A stretch of DNA of 64,000 nt from Mesorhizobium_K quangtriensis (GTDB taxonomy: Bacteria > Pseudomonadota > Alphaproteobacteria > Rhizobiales > Rhizobiaceae): NCBI RefSeq assembly GCF_040081925.1, contig NZ_JBEBMF010000002.1:1054001-1118000 (forward strand). Direction: 5' to 3'. A program made the position numbers and the translations under genes. Under the pieces are notes generated by a model, which was not told the DNA's origin, did not search any database, and worked only from the letters and a program-made list of their open reading frames with translations. Shown in pieces: positions 17,788 to 26,800 of this stretch (position 1 is its first letter; each line of letters starts with the position of its first letter).

Positions 17788-18872
17788 TGCTGGCTGATCA
17801 CGCCCTTGACGTACCAGTCCATGCCCCAAAGATCGCCATCGGACAGCACCTCCCCTGCCTTAACCCGCTCCTTGCCGTCGCGGTCATTGAGCGGGCCTGC
17901 ATAGACCTGCTTCGTTCCGTCAACGATGGCCTGGCGCTCATCCATGATCTGCTTTTTTGTGTCCTCGGAAAGCGCGTCGCCACTCAATGTTATGTCGGTG
18001 CCACCTTCCTTGATCGACAGGAATGCGCCGTACGGACCGGGCTCCCATTCACCGGCGGCGATCTTGGTGATCGTCGGCGCCAGATAGCGATCCCAGACCC
18101 AGACCGACGAGCACTGGGTCGCCTTGCTGAATTCGCTTAGGTCGCGATGGTGGCCTGTACCGTAGACGCCCTTCTCCTCCGCCACGATCTGCGGCGTAGG
18201 CGAATCCACGTGCTGGCCGATGACGTCGATCCCCTGCTCGATCAGTGCCTCGGTCGCTGCGCGCTCCTTGACCGGATCGTTCCATGCGCCTGTGAATACG
18301 ACCGTCACGGTTGCGTCCGGATTCATCTTTTGCGCGCCGAGAGCGTAGGCGTTGACGGTCCAGTTCACCAGACCAAAGGGATTCGCGGCGACGAAACCGA
18401 TCTTGCCCGACTTCGACAGGGCGCCGGCTGCCATTCCGCAGAGATACTGGCTTTCATAGGTGCGCCCGTAGATCGACTGCAGGTTCGCGGCGTTGGTGGT
18501 GCCAGCCGGATTGATGAAGGCCACGTTCGGATACTGCTTTGCCAGTTCGAGGAAGGTATCGGAGTAGCCGAAAGCGGAACCGATGACGATGTTGGCGCCG
18601 CGATCGATGAAAAGCTCCACGGCGGGACGGATCGCGGTGGCGTTTTCCGGAACGTTTTCGACGACCGGGATCGTAAGACCGAGTTCCTTCTCGACCTTGG
18701 CGCGCGCCTCGTCGAGCGACTGCGACCAACCGCCGTCATTCTTCTGCGAGAAAATCACGAGCGCGGGGCTGGGAGCGCCCTCCAGCTTGAAGGGCTCTGC
18801 GTGAATGGCGATCGGCGCCGCAGACAGAGCCAGCCCAAATAGAAGCGTCCTGGAAATTCGAGTCATGCCCAT
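17784..18872 (-). CDS. BMP-family ABC transporter substrate-binding protein
   Basis: The 362-residue protein has a signal peptide (MTRISRTLLFGLALSAAPIAIHA) and a Bmp/PnrA lipoprotein-family domain: NDGGWSQSLDEARAKVEKEL, then IGSAFGYSDTFLELAKQYPN and SGKIGFVAANPFGLVNWTVN. There is no lipobox Cys, so it is a soluble periplasmic protein. The BMP family binds nucleosides or nucleobases and, in some proteobacteria, related heterocycles. It lies 83 bp downstream of coxL on the same strand, so its ligand is probably the hydroxylase substrate or its precursor. An alternative ATG at 18866 is equally possible. Confidence 0.9.
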   Translation of the reverse strand: MGMTRISRTLLFGLALSAAPIAIHAEPFKLEGAPSPALVIFSQKNDGGWSQSLDEARAKVEKELGLTIPVVENVPENATAIRPAVELFIDRGANIVIGSAFGYSDTFLELAKQYPNVAFINPAGTTNAANLQSIYGRTYESQYLCGMAAGALSKSGKIGFVAANPFGLVNWTVNAYALGAQKMNPDATVTVVFTGAWNDPVKERAATEALIEQGIDVIGQHVDSPTPQIVAEEKGVYGTGHHRDLSEFSKATQCSSVWVWDRYLAPTITKIAAGEWEPGPYGAFLSIKEGGTDITLSGDALSEDTKKQIMDERQAIVDGTKQVYAGPLNDRDGKERVKAGEVLSDGDLWGMDWYVKGVISQQ

Positions 18873-18955
18873 TTCATGATCCTTCGTGTTTGTTGTTGGT
18901 TCCCGTAGCCGTCTTCTTTTTGTCGGTTCCGTTGGCTACTCGACCGGAATCGTGT

Positions 18956-21343
18956 TCATGCTTTCGCCATCGCCTCGAAGATCATGCTCGGTGTGATCGG
19001 CGTCTTGTGAAATTTCGCACCGCCTAGCGGGCGCAGCGCATCCTCGATGCCCGACGCCAATGTGGCGCCGACAGCGATGCAGCCCGCTTCGCCGACGCCC
19101 TTTACGCCCAGCGGGTTGAGCGGCGACGGCGTTTCGATGTGCGATATCTCGATGGCCGGGACCTCGGTCGCATAGGGGATGAGGAAGTCCACGAAATTCG
19201 CGTTCGTCGGGTTTCCGTCCGTGTCGTATTCGATGCGCTCATAAAGAGCGCCGCCGATGCCCTGCGCGAAGCCGCCCATGACCTGGCCATCCACGATCAC
19301 CGGGTTGATCATGTTTCCGCAGTCGTGAATGCAGACGTACTTCTTCACGTCGACGCGGCAGGTCTCTCGATCGACCTCGACGATTGCCGCATGGACGCCA
19401 TAAGCCCATGTCGCGCATTCCGGGCTGAAATAGTCCGTGGCTTCCAGTCCGGGATGCTGGCCTTCGATAAGCGGCGGACCATCGTGTCGCGAAGCGGGGG
19501 CAAACTGTGTCGCGGCTTGCGCGGCAGAATTGAAAGCATATCGCAACGGGTTGGTGGCCGTGGCTATAGCTGCCAATGACACCCTGCGGTTCGTGCCGGG
19601 AACCTCCGCGTAGCCGTCGCTGAGGACAATCTGCAGAGGATCGGCCTCGAGCATGTTCGCGGCAGCCTTGATCGTCTGTTCGCGGACTTTCACGGCGGTC
19701 TTGTGAATTGCATTGCCGGAGACAACCGCCGCACGGCTTGCAAAGGTGGCGACGCCCCATTCGAAGGTACCGGTGTCGCCCTCCACCACGATCACGTCCT
19801 CGACGTTCACGCCAAGTTGGTCGGAAACGATCTGCGCGAAGACGGTGTCGTGGCCTTGCCCCTGCGAGGTCAGGCCGGTGTTGACGTAAACCTTGCCAGT
19901 AATCGGGTGAATCTTGACGTGGCCGCCCTCATAGGGGCCGAGGCCGGTGCCTTCGACGTAATAGGCAAGTCCAAGACCGAGCGACTTTCCTTCCCCTGAA
20001 GCCTTTGTTTGCATGGCTGCGAATTCGTCAAAGCCGATGGCGTCGCGGGCCATGTCGAGGGCCTTGAGATACTGCCCGCTGTCGAGCTTCACACGAAGGC
20101 CATCGGCAAAGAGAAGACCTTCACGCGTGTAGGGGAACTCCTCGTCGCGAATGAGATTGCGACGGCGTATCTCGAACCGGTCGATGCCAAGTTCCTCGGC
20201 GAGTTGGTCCATGGCGCGCTCGATGGCGAAGCAGGCCTGCGGGCGGCCGCAGCCGCGATAGGGCGTGACCGGTACGGTTGGCGTATAGACCGCCCGGAAT
20301 CGGACATGGATGTTTGGTATGCGATAAGGGCCTGCAATCGAAGTCGATGCCACCTGCGCCACCGCGATACCGTAGGGGATGAATGCTCCGGTGTCGTGCA
20401 GGAAGTTGTCCCTCAGGGCGATGACTTCGCCGTTCTTCTTGGCAAACAGCTCGATCTCGTGGATCTGGGTGCGTTCCTGGTTCGAGCCAATGAAATTCTC
20501 GCGGCGGTCCTCGATGTATTTCACCGGCCGCCCGAGTTGGATCGCCGCATGCGGCACGAGCAGTTCGTCGGGATAGGGGAACATCACCTTCTGCCCGAAG
20601 CCACCGCCCACATCCGGCGCGATGACCCGCACCTTGTCCTCGTCCATGCCGAAGATGGACGCCAGACCGCCACGCACGCCGAGCGGCGCCTGCGTTCCGT
20701 CCCACACAGTGAGTTCACCGCGAGTCGCGTCATAGCGGGCAGCGACCGTCCGGCACTCCATCGCAGCCGCGGTCGAGCGATCGACCTGCACCCGGATGCG
20801 CGTGACGTGTTCTGCCTCGGCAAAGGCTGCTTCGGGATCGCCGCTCACCTGCGTGAAGTCCGCGGCGATGTTGTTCGGATGGGTCGGGTGGACGAGAGGC
20901 GCGCCGTCCTCGATGGCCTTTTCCAGATCGAGTTCGACATCGAGCGGATCGTAATCCACATCGACCAGGGCTGCGGCGTCTTCTGCAACATAGCGATCGA
21001 CGGCCACGACCATGGCTACCGTCTGTCCGACGTAATAGACGTCACCGCGCGCCAGCGGCCGCTGGGTACGCGCTTTCGTCATCGAAGGGTGCGGGATGAG
21101 GAGAGGCAACTCGATGTCGAGATGCCCGATATTGTCACAGGTGTAGACAGCAACGACGCCTTCGGCCTGCTCAGCCATGCTTGTGTCGATGCCGTTTATG
21201 CGGGCCCGCGCGAACGGGCTGCGCACAAATGCCGCGTGAAGTACGCCAGGCAGGTTTATGTCATCCGTGAAGGCGCCCCTGCCCGTGAGGAGGCGCGGGT
21301 CGATGTTGCGCTTTATGGGAGCCCCGAACTTTCGCGTCGACAT
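18956..21343 (-). CDS. Molybdenum hydroxylase large subunit (CoxL-like, xanthine dehydrogenase family)
   Basis: The 795-residue molybdopterin-binding subunit contains GRGAFTDDINLPGVLHAAFVRS near the N-terminus, DVGGGFGQK (Mo-cofactor loop), and PYRGCGRPQ, the substrate-site motif. True form I CO dehydrogenases carry AYRCSFR there, so this is not CO dehydrogenase. The catalytic Glu is about 752 in KGVGEAG. The start at 21343 follows a GGAGC-type site; longer frames add non-family residues. It is the third gene of the coxM-S-L order. The enzyme should hydroxylate a carbon next to nitrogen in a heterocycle or oxidise an aldehyde. The genomic context suggests an N-heterocycle. Confidence 0.88.
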   Translation of the reverse strand: MSTRKFGAPIKRNIDPRLLTGRGAFTDDINLPGVLHAAFVRSPFARARINGIDTSMAEQAEGVVAVYTCDNIGHLDIELPLLIPHPSMTKARTQRPLARGDVYYVGQTVAMVVAVDRYVAEDAAALVDVDYDPLDVELDLEKAIEDGAPLVHPTHPNNIAADFTQVSGDPEAAFAEAEHVTRIRVQVDRSTAAAMECRTVAARYDATRGELTVWDGTQAPLGVRGGLASIFGMDEDKVRVIAPDVGGGFGQKVMFPYPDELLVPHAAIQLGRPVKYIEDRRENFIGSNQERTQIHEIELFAKKNGEVIALRDNFLHDTGAFIPYGIAVAQVASTSIAGPYRIPNIHVRFRAVYTPTVPVTPYRGCGRPQACFAIERAMDQLAEELGIDRFEIRRRNLIRDEEFPYTREGLLFADGLRVKLDSGQYLKALDMARDAIGFDEFAAMQTKASGEGKSLGLGLAYYVEGTGLGPYEGGHVKIHPITGKVYVNTGLTSQGQGHDTVFAQIVSDQLGVNVEDVIVVEGDTGTFEWGVATFASRAAVVSGNAIHKTAVKVREQTIKAAANMLEADPLQIVLSDGYAEVPGTNRRVSLAAIATATNPLRYAFNSAAQAATQFAPASRHDGPPLIEGQHPGLEATDYFSPECATWAYGVHAAIVEVDRETCRVDVKKYVCIHDCGNMINPVIVDGQVMGGFAQGIGGALYERIEYDTDGNPTNANFVDFLIPYATEVPAIEISHIETPSPLNPLGVKGVGEAGCIAVGATLASGIEDALRPLGGAKFHKTPITPSMIFEAMAKA

Positions 21344-21354
21344 CGTTCGCTCCC

Positions 21355-21888
21355 TCAGGCCCTGCCGGTGAGTTCGGCTGCGCGCCGAACTGCCTTCACG
21401 ATGTTGGCGTAGCCCGTGCATCGGCAGAGATTGCCAGAGATAAGTTCGCGGATGCCGTCATCCGAGAGATCAAGTTCTTCGCCGGAATCGAAACGCGAAC
21501 GGATATTCATGATCATGCCGGGCGTGCAGTAGCCGCATTGCAGACCATGGCACTCCTGGAACGCCTGCTGGAGCGCGCTGAGGGTGCCATCCTCTTTTTC
21601 CTCGCTCTCGATGGTCCGGATTTCCGCGCCATCGGCCTGGACCGCGAATGTCAGGCAGGAGCGTGCGGCGCGGCCGTCGATCATGATGGTGCAGGCGCCG
21701 CAAACGCCGTGCTCGCAGCCGACATGGGTGCCGGTCAGGCGCAGTCCATGACGGATGAAATCGGAAAGCAGCATACGCGTGCTGACCTGACGCGTGAGCG
21801 TGACGCCATTGATCGTCATCGTGACCTCGGCTGTCGGGTCAGAGGATGTGCTGGGTATAGAGCGCTCAAGGTGCTCGTGCCTGCTCAT
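21355..21888 (-). CDS. Molybdenum hydroxylase iron-sulfur subunit (CoxS-like)
   Basis: The 177-residue protein has two [2Fe-2S] domains. The plant-type cluster is at CEHGVCGACTIMIDG...C in the first half. The four-helix C-terminal cluster is bound by CGYCTPGM and LCRCTGYANIV. It transfers electrons from the molybdenum site to FAD. The first 35 residues (rich in S, T, P) extend beyond the family start; an ATG nearer the domain (MTINGV) is an alternative. It lies 4 bp after coxM and 11 bp before coxL. Confidence 0.92.
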   Translation of the reverse strand: MSRHEHLERSIPSTSSDPTAEVTMTINGVTLTRQVSTRMLLSDFIRHGLRLTGTHVGCEHGVCGACTIMIDGRAARSCLTFAVQADGAEIRTIESEEKEDGTLSALQQAFQECHGLQCGYCTPGMIMNIRSRFDSGEELDLSDDGIRELISGNLCRCTGYANIVKAVRRAAELTGRA

Positions 21889-21892
21889 CGGT

Positions 21893-22762
21893 TCAGCCTT
21901 TCCGTACTTTCTCAGACGCCTCGCGGATGACACGACGCGTCAGCGAAGCGAGCAAATGCTGGCGATAGGCCGTGGTCGCGTTGGCATCGTCAGGCGCGGT
22001 CACGGCTTCTTTCGCCAATTCGCCGGCGGCCTCCACCTCGGTGTCCGAAAGGTGCGTTCCGACAAGCGAAGCCTCGACCTCAAACAGCCTGACCGGTCGC
22101 GAAGCGATGCCGCATGCGGCGAGCCGCGCAGCAGAAATCCTGCCGTCGAGATCGCGCTCCAGGATCGCGCCGACCGCGGCGACCGCGTAGTCGCCCTTGC
22201 GCCTGGCAAATTCCGCGAAGGCGTAACCGGCGCCGGACGGCAAGGCAGGAAAGGTGGCGCTGACGATCATCTCGTCTGCTTCGCGCGTCGTCGTCATATG
22301 GAATTCGAAAAAGTCGGCAGCGGGAATCTGCCGTTGACCGTTTGGACCTGAGGCCGTAACCCAGCCGCCGCTCAAAAGCAGGATCATCGGCATCTCGGCA
22401 GCAGCGTCCGCGTGACACAGGCTGCCAACGGTCGTGCCACGATTGCGGATCGGCACATGCGCCACGTAATGTAGGGCGGTACGCATCAGCGGGTTGACGG
22501 CAAAAGCAGCGTCGCTTTGCTCAAGGTCGCGATGCTTCACCGCCGCTCCGACCCGAACATTTCCATCGACGATGTCGATGCTCTTCAGGTCGCCAATCCG
22601 GCTAATGTCGATGAGCGCCGACGGGGATGCCAGGCGGAAATTCATCGCCGGGATAAGACTCTGCCCGCCAGCGAGAATCATGGCGCCAGGATTGTCGGAA
22701 AGCAGGCGAATGGCCTCATCCGATGACCGCGCGACGAGATAGTCGAAAAGCGGTGGTTTCAC
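21893..22762 (-). CDS. Molybdenum hydroxylase FAD-binding subunit (CoxM-like)
   Basis: The 289-residue protein carries the FAD motifs AGGQSLIPAMNFRLASP and the TIGS-like loop RNRGTTVGSLCHADAAAE. The C-terminal CO-dehydrogenase flavoprotein domain follows. I start it at the GTG at 22762, preceded by GGGGAA; a longer ATG frame would add 35 residues not seen in the family. It is the first gene of the operon that continues through coxS, coxL and the BMP transporter. The operator-like element at 22884 is about 120 bp upstream. Confidence 0.9.
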   Translation of the reverse strand: MKPPLFDYLVARSSDEAIRLLSDNPGAMILAGGQSLIPAMNFRLASPSALIDISRIGDLKSIDIVDGNVRVGAAVKHRDLEQSDAAFAVNPLMRTALHYVAHVPIRNRGTTVGSLCHADAAAEMPMILLLSGGWVTASGPNGQRQIPAADFFEFHMTTTREADEMIVSATFPALPSGAGYAFAEFARRKGDYAVAAVGAILERDLDGRISAARLAACGIASRPVRLFEVEASLVGTHLSDTEVEAAGELAKEAVTAPDDANATTAYRQHLLASLTRRVIREASEKVRKG

Positions 22763-22883
22763 CCGGCATTCCCCAACATCAGGCCTGAAGAGCGAGCAAT
22801 CCGCTGGAAATTGCGCCACTCGGCGCAACTCGTCTCCCGCGGCTGCCACTTCTTGGCAAGCCTCCACTTTTGTTCCCCGTCGC

Positions 22884-22900
22884 TATCCTGATAGTGGATA
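22884..22900. promoter_or_regulatory. Operator-like inverted repeat A, upstream of coxM operon
   Basis: TATCCTGATAGTGGATA is a perfect 5-bp inverted repeat (TATCC/GGATA) with 7-bp spacing. The same 17-bp design recurs at four other positions in this block. The right half ATAGTGGATA is identical at the sites at 24477 and (reverse strand) 30787. It lies in a 249-bp gap between coxM and the amidase gene. The likely binder is the IclR protein at 24532; that assignment is inference. Confidence 0.7.
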
Positions 22901-23011
22901 TTATATCGACTTTTTGACTATAGGTTTGCGTTTTATGGAGTGTCAACCGGCTTTTTGGAAACGTTCTTCGAAGACTGCCCGAGCTGGCTTGGAGCAGAAA
23001 CGAAAACATTC

Positions 23012-24436
23012 TCAAACCAACTCACCGGAGAAGACTTTTGGGTCGATGGGACGCTTCATTCCGCAGCCCAAAACGCCCTCGCACCACGCAGCCACGGACA
23101 GCAAGGAAGCTTCGGCATACGGTCGCGCGATGATCTGAAGCCCGACGGGCAAACCCGCCGATGTCAAGCCGCATGGAATTGAGATCGCGGGGCAGCCGGT
23201 GACGGTGACCGCATATCCAAGAATGAGCCAGTCGAGATAGGTCGCAAGTTCGCGTCCCGCTATTTCGGAGACATATCGTTCCTGAACGGGAAACGGCGCT
23301 ACCGGAGCCGTCGCGCTTAGCAAGAATTCATGATCGTCGAGAAACGTGACGAGGTTGGAGCGAGCGCGCGCCTGTTCGCGCACCGCTGCCGAGATATCCG
23401 CGCTCGAAAGGCCAAGGCCGTGCTGGATATTCCAGATCACCTCCGGCTTGAGCATGTCCCGCTCCGGTCCCTGGAGCAGTTCGCCGCGCGCAGCGGCGAA
23501 CTGGTGCGCCCTGAGCGTTCGAAAAGCGGCATCCGCCGCCGACAGATCAGGACAGGCTTCAACCACATCCCCGCCTGCCGCGACGAGCTTGTGCATGGCG
23601 CGGACGAGGACGTCGCGAACTTCATAATCAATGTCTGCCACGCCGAGATCGGCCGCGAAGGCAAAGCGCACAGGTTTCTCAGGTCGCGTCGCGGCATCGA
23701 CGAAGCTCGTCTGCGGCATCGGGCGCGACAGCGGATCGCGCATGTCGAAACGCGCCATCGCCTGCAGGCCCAGCCCTGCGTCGACGACGTTCCGCGCAAG
23801 TGGTCCGATCACCGAGAGCGTTTGCCCCGGAACACCGCCAGGCCCCTGGGGCACGATGCCCGGGCTTGGCCGCAAGCCCACCACGCCACAGAAGGCGGCG
23901 GGATAGCGGAGCGAGCAGGCAAAGTCAGAACCCTGCGCAATCGCCGCCATGCCTGTCGCTACCGCGACCGCTGCACCGCCTGACGACCCGGCGGCCGACA
24001 GACGCGTGTCCCATGGATTGAGCGTCGAACCAAAGACATCGTTGAACGTGTTCGCGCCCGCTTCGAACTCAGGTGTGTTCGACTTTGCAAAGACGATTCC
24101 GCCAGCCGCCTCCATTGCTTCGACAAGGAAGTCGGATTGGCTGGGGATATTGTGCTCATAGACACGGGAACCAAATGTCGTGCGCACGCCCTCTACCGGA
24201 TAGGAATCCTTGATAGGAACCGGAAGGCCGCCCAGCAAAGTTTCCGCCAGCCCACCCCGCGAGGAAATCCTTTGTCTGGCGCGATCGAAACAAAGGGTAG
24301 GCAGCGCATTTACAACGGGATTTACGGCATTTGCGCGCTCTTCGGTTGCATCCAGCAACTCTTGCGCGTCAATCTCGCCCGAGTGTAGGAGCTTGACCAT
24401 GGCAAGTGCGTCCTTGGCCCAAAGCGGCTCGCTCAT
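23012..24436 (-). CDS. Amidase signature-family hydrolase
   Basis: The 474-residue protein carries the Ser-cisSer-Lys triad: Lys76 in LPVPIKDS, cis-Ser151 in AAGSSGGAA, and nucleophile Ser175 in DFACSLRYPAAFCG. The usual GG before the nucleophile is AC here, which may mark a distinct substrate. I prefer the ATG at 24436, with GGGGA upstream; another ATG lies at 24454. It hydrolyses a linear amide or ureido bond to an acid. It is divergent from iclR and carries an operator-like element in front. In the proposed pathway it would release malonate from an acyclic amide or ureide; this is inference. Confidence 0.88.
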   Translation of the reverse strand: MSEPLWAKDALAMVKLLHSGEIDAQELLDATEERANAVNPVVNALPTLCFDRARQRISSRGGLAETLLGGLPVPIKDSYPVEGVRTTFGSRVYEHNIPSQSDFLVEAMEAAGGIVFAKSNTPEFEAGANTFNDVFGSTLNPWDTRLSAAGSSGGAAVAVATGMAAIAQGSDFACSLRYPAAFCGVVGLRPSPGIVPQGPGGVPGQTLSVIGPLARNVVDAGLGLQAMARFDMRDPLSRPMPQTSFVDAATRPEKPVRFAFAADLGVADIDYEVRDVLVRAMHKLVAAGGDVVEACPDLSAADAAFRTLRAHQFAAARGELLQGPERDMLKPEVIWNIQHGLGLSSADISAAVREQARARSNLVTFLDDHEFLLSATAPVAPFPVQERYVSEIAGRELATYLDWLILGYAVTVTGCPAISIPCGLTSAGLPVGLQIIARPYAEASLLSVAAWCEGVLGCGMKRPIDPKVFSGELV

Positions 24437-24476
24437 GTCGGCATTCCCCGGCACCGCCAGTCCCTTGCTGGCAAAT

Positions 24477-24493
24477 TGTCAAAATAGTGGATA
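24477..24493. promoter_or_regulatory. Operator-like element B, amidase/iclR intergenic
   Basis: TGTCAAAATAGTGGATA shares the exact 10-mer ATAGTGGATA with elements A and C; its left half is degenerate (TGTCA instead of TATCC). It is centred in the 95-bp gap between two divergent starts, 41 bp from the amidase ATG and 38 bp from the iclR ATG. One bound dimer could therefore control both genes and give autoregulation. Confidence 0.65.
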
Positions 24494-24531
24494 CGATATC
24501 TAAATAACGAACAAGCGGCAGATGGTAGGCG

Positions 24532-25392
24532 ATGGCGAAAGCACTGGGGGGAAAGCGAGCGGCAGAGCAGCCCGAAGAGGACGCCGCCGCGCGATACGAA
24601 ATTCAGAAACCGACAGCCATGGACGCGCGTTCGCCCGATGCCAAGCAGGGACTTGAGCGCTCCTTTGCTGTGCTTGACCTGATAGCCGCCCGGCCTTGTC
24701 GGGTTGTCGATGTGATGCGCGACATGGGCCTGCCGTGGGCAACGGCCCACAGGACGGTAAAGAAACTGGAGAAGGCCCAGTTCCTGATGCTCAATCCCGA
24801 AACGTCGCACTACGAGATCGGCCCGCGCATGTGGCATCTCGGGTCTGCCTATCTGGCCAACAACAAGATGCTGAAGGCCGCGATCTCCTACCTTGCCCGG
24901 GATCGCGACATCCGTGGCGTCGACGTGCAGGTGGTCGAGCGCATCGGCAGCTATTCCGTCGTCATCCATGCCGAAAAACGTCAGCTTCAGGAAATCTCCA
25001 AGGCTCAGTATGGCTACCACATACCGCTTCATGCCGGTTCGAAGGGCCTCGTCCTTCTTGCCTATGAGACCCCGGAATTTATCTCCGCCTATTGCGCGCA
25101 GCCGCTCGAACAACTGACCGCCCTGACGATCAGCGACGAGGCGGCGTTGCGTCAGCAACTGACGGAAGTGCGAGCCGCCGGCTTTGCACAGACCGAAGGC
25201 GATGTGCAGAACTTTACCGGATCGATCGCCGCGCCGGTCTTTGGTCCCAAAGGCCTGCTCGGTTGCATCTGCTTCGTCTATCTGAAGAAGCTGGCGCGCG
25301 ACCAGGTCGCCATGGACGAATTGAAGGAATGCCTTCTGCTCATGACGCACGCGCTTTCGGTCGAACTGGGCTGGCATCCAAGGCAGGCTTGA
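24532..25392 (+). CDS. IclR-family transcriptional regulator
   Basis: The 286-residue protein has a winged helix-turn-helix at about residues 40-95 (QGLERSFAVLDLIAARP, then LPWATAHRTVKKLEKAQFLM) and the IclR effector domain (YHIPLHAGSKGLVLLAYE, and the C-terminal ITSP-like segment GSIAAPVFGPKGLLGCICF). An atypical 35-residue N-terminal extension precedes the DNA-binding domain. It is embedded in the catabolic block and has an operator-like element directly upstream. It is the only regulator between 14203 and 35018 and is the best candidate for control of the whole set, with a pathway intermediate as effector. Confidence 0.9.
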   Translation: MAKALGGKRAAEQPEEDAAARYEIQKPTAMDARSPDAKQGLERSFAVLDLIAARPCRVVDVMRDMGLPWATAHRTVKKLEKAQFLMLNPETSHYEIGPRMWHLGSAYLANNKMLKAAISYLARDRDIRGVDVQVVERIGSYSVVIHAEKRQLQEISKAQYGYHIPLHAGSKGLVLLAYETPEFISAYCAQPLEQLTALTISDEAALRQQLTEVRAAGFAQTEGDVQNFTGSIAAPVFGPKGLLGCICFVYLKKLARDQVAMDELKECLLLMTHALSVELGWHPRQA

Positions 25393-25395
25393 GCT

Positions 25396-26193
25396 TCAAG
25401 CCGTCTTCGTCATTCCCGGCCTGTCCTGATAGGATCCCTGCAGGTTCTTGAAAGTCTCCTCAAGCACGTCGACGATGATCTCGATGGCCTTGTTGCCCAT
25501 CTCGGCGCTTGCAACCGTGGGATCGCCGAAGATCGCCGCGTGCCCTGCCTCCGGACGTGGGCGGCGCGCATAGGTGCGAGTGGGGTTGGTGGGCGCAACG
25601 AGGTCCCAGCCCACCGGGCCGTATTTCGCTCCCCTGAGCTTGTCCATCTTCACAAGCTCCGGCCGCGTCGCAAGCTGGAAGGAGGCCTCCAGTTCGCAGC
25701 CATGGCCCATGCCGCCGACAACGGATTTGCGCATGGCGTGGATCTCGTCCGCCGAAGGCTCCCAGTAGCTGACCGCCGAAACCTTGAAATTGTGGTTCGT
25801 ATCCAGCTGGTCGACCATGTGGCGGGCCACCTGATCGTTCGCGGTTCCACTCGGGCGGTTGCCATTGAGCAGTATGATGTGGGTGAAACCCTGCCGCACC
25901 AGCGCCGCGCCGATTTCAAAGAGCATGAGCTGATAGGTCGGGATCGACAGCGAGATCGTGCCAGGAAAATGCTCAAAGGTCATAGAGACACCATAGGCGA
26001 CCGGCGGGGCGACGATCGCGCCGATCCTCTCTGCGAGCAGCACGGCTATGTGGTCGGCCTGATGCGTATCGGTATCGACGGGCATATGAGGCCCATGCGC
26101 CTCGGTCGCCCCCGTCGGAACGATAACGGCACGCCCTTCCGCGATCGCGTCGGCGATTTCCATTTGCGTCATGTAAGACATGCGGTGCTGCAT
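25396..26193 (-). CDS. Creatininase-family amidohydrolase
   Basis: The 265-residue protein carries PTGATEAHGPHMPVDTDTHQAD, corresponding to the family metal motif (E, H, D), and GMGHGCELEAS, corresponding to the second metal motif (H and E). The usual NGHGGN loop is changed to NGNRPSGTAND, so the active site differs from creatininase proper. GGAG precedes the ATG at 26193. Family members hydrolyse cyclic or linear amides (creatinine, mycofactocin precursor peptide, amino-imidazole formamides). It is the last gene of the hyuAB-coxG run and ends 3 bp from the convergent iclR end. It could act in ring opening or on an amide intermediate. Confidence 0.87.
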   Translation of the reverse strand: MQHRMSYMTQMEIADAIAEGRAVIVPTGATEAHGPHMPVDTDTHQADHIAVLLAERIGAIVAPPVAYGVSMTFEHFPGTISLSIPTYQLMLFEIGAALVRQGFTHIILLNGNRPSGTANDQVARHMVDQLDTNHNFKVSAVSYWEPSADEIHAMRKSVVGGMGHGCELEASFQLATRPELVKMDKLRGAKYGPVGWDLVAPTNPTRTYARRPRPEAGHAAIFGDPTVASAEMGNKAIEIIVDVLEETFKNLQGSYQDRPGMTKTA

Positions 26194-26229
26194 ATTGGTC
26201 TCCTGCGCCCCTGACCTAGGCCGATCTTG

Positions 26230-26772
26230 TCAGCCTTCCTTGCCGAGCCAGCGCTTCACCGAAGCGCCGACAACCTTACCGCTCAACTTCAGCGCGCTGA
26301 TATCCTTCGCCGCCCCGGCAGAACCGTCCCCGTTGAGCTCGGCCTCGATATTGGACACGAACTGCTGGATGAGGAGCTTGGCAGTCTCCGAAACAATGCC
26401 CGGCCGCCCGAACTGGGCCACGGGACCGCTGAGCTGGACCTCGGCGTCGATTTCCAGATCGGTTGCTTCTCCCTTATCCAGGAGGAGGTAGGTCATAGTC
26501 ATGCGGGAGCGGCTGCCACCCTTCTTGTCGATTCCGCGCCCTTCCGCCTTGCCGGAAAAATTGGCCGGGTCCGGCGTATGCTGGACCTCCCCCTCGAACG
26601 CTGCCTTGAACGGACCAAGCTTGATGGAAACGATACCGGCATAGGCGCCGTCGCCATCGTCGCGCGTAAGCTCTGCGCCGGGCATGCATCCCGCTACAGT
26701 CGGGATGTCCTGGAAAAGCGCCCAGACTTCTTCGCGGGGGCGGTTGACCGTCACGGCCTGCTTGATCTGCAT
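26230..26772 (-). CDS. CoxG-like SRPBCC-domain protein
   Basis: The 180-residue START/SRPBCC fold protein starts MQIKQAVTVNRPREEVWALF and contains DIPTVAGCMPGAEL, the hallmark of the CO dehydrogenase subunit G family. The tail (FVSNIEAELNG...GKVVGASVKRWLG) may reach the membrane. CoxG proteins assist or anchor molybdenum hydroxylases of this type. Here it lies in the hyuBA unit and not with coxMSL, which links the two units functionally. Confidence 0.87.
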   Translation of the reverse strand: MQIKQAVTVNRPREEVWALFQDIPTVAGCMPGAELTRDDGDGAYAGIVSIKLGPFKAAFEGEVQHTPDPANFSGKAEGRGIDKKGGSRSRMTMTYLLLDKGEATDLEIDAEVQLSGPVAQFGRPGIVSETAKLLIQQFVSNIEAELNGDGSAGAAKDISALKLSGKVVGASVKRWLGKEG

Positions 26773-26800
26773 CGCATTCCCTCCGCGTTATGTAAGCCGG

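Noticed and set aside
18956..22762. Possible carbon monoxide dehydrogenase (coxMSL)
   Set aside because: The large subunit has PYRGCGRPQ where CO dehydrogenase has AYRCSFR, and the surrounding genes are for heterocycle and malonate metabolism.
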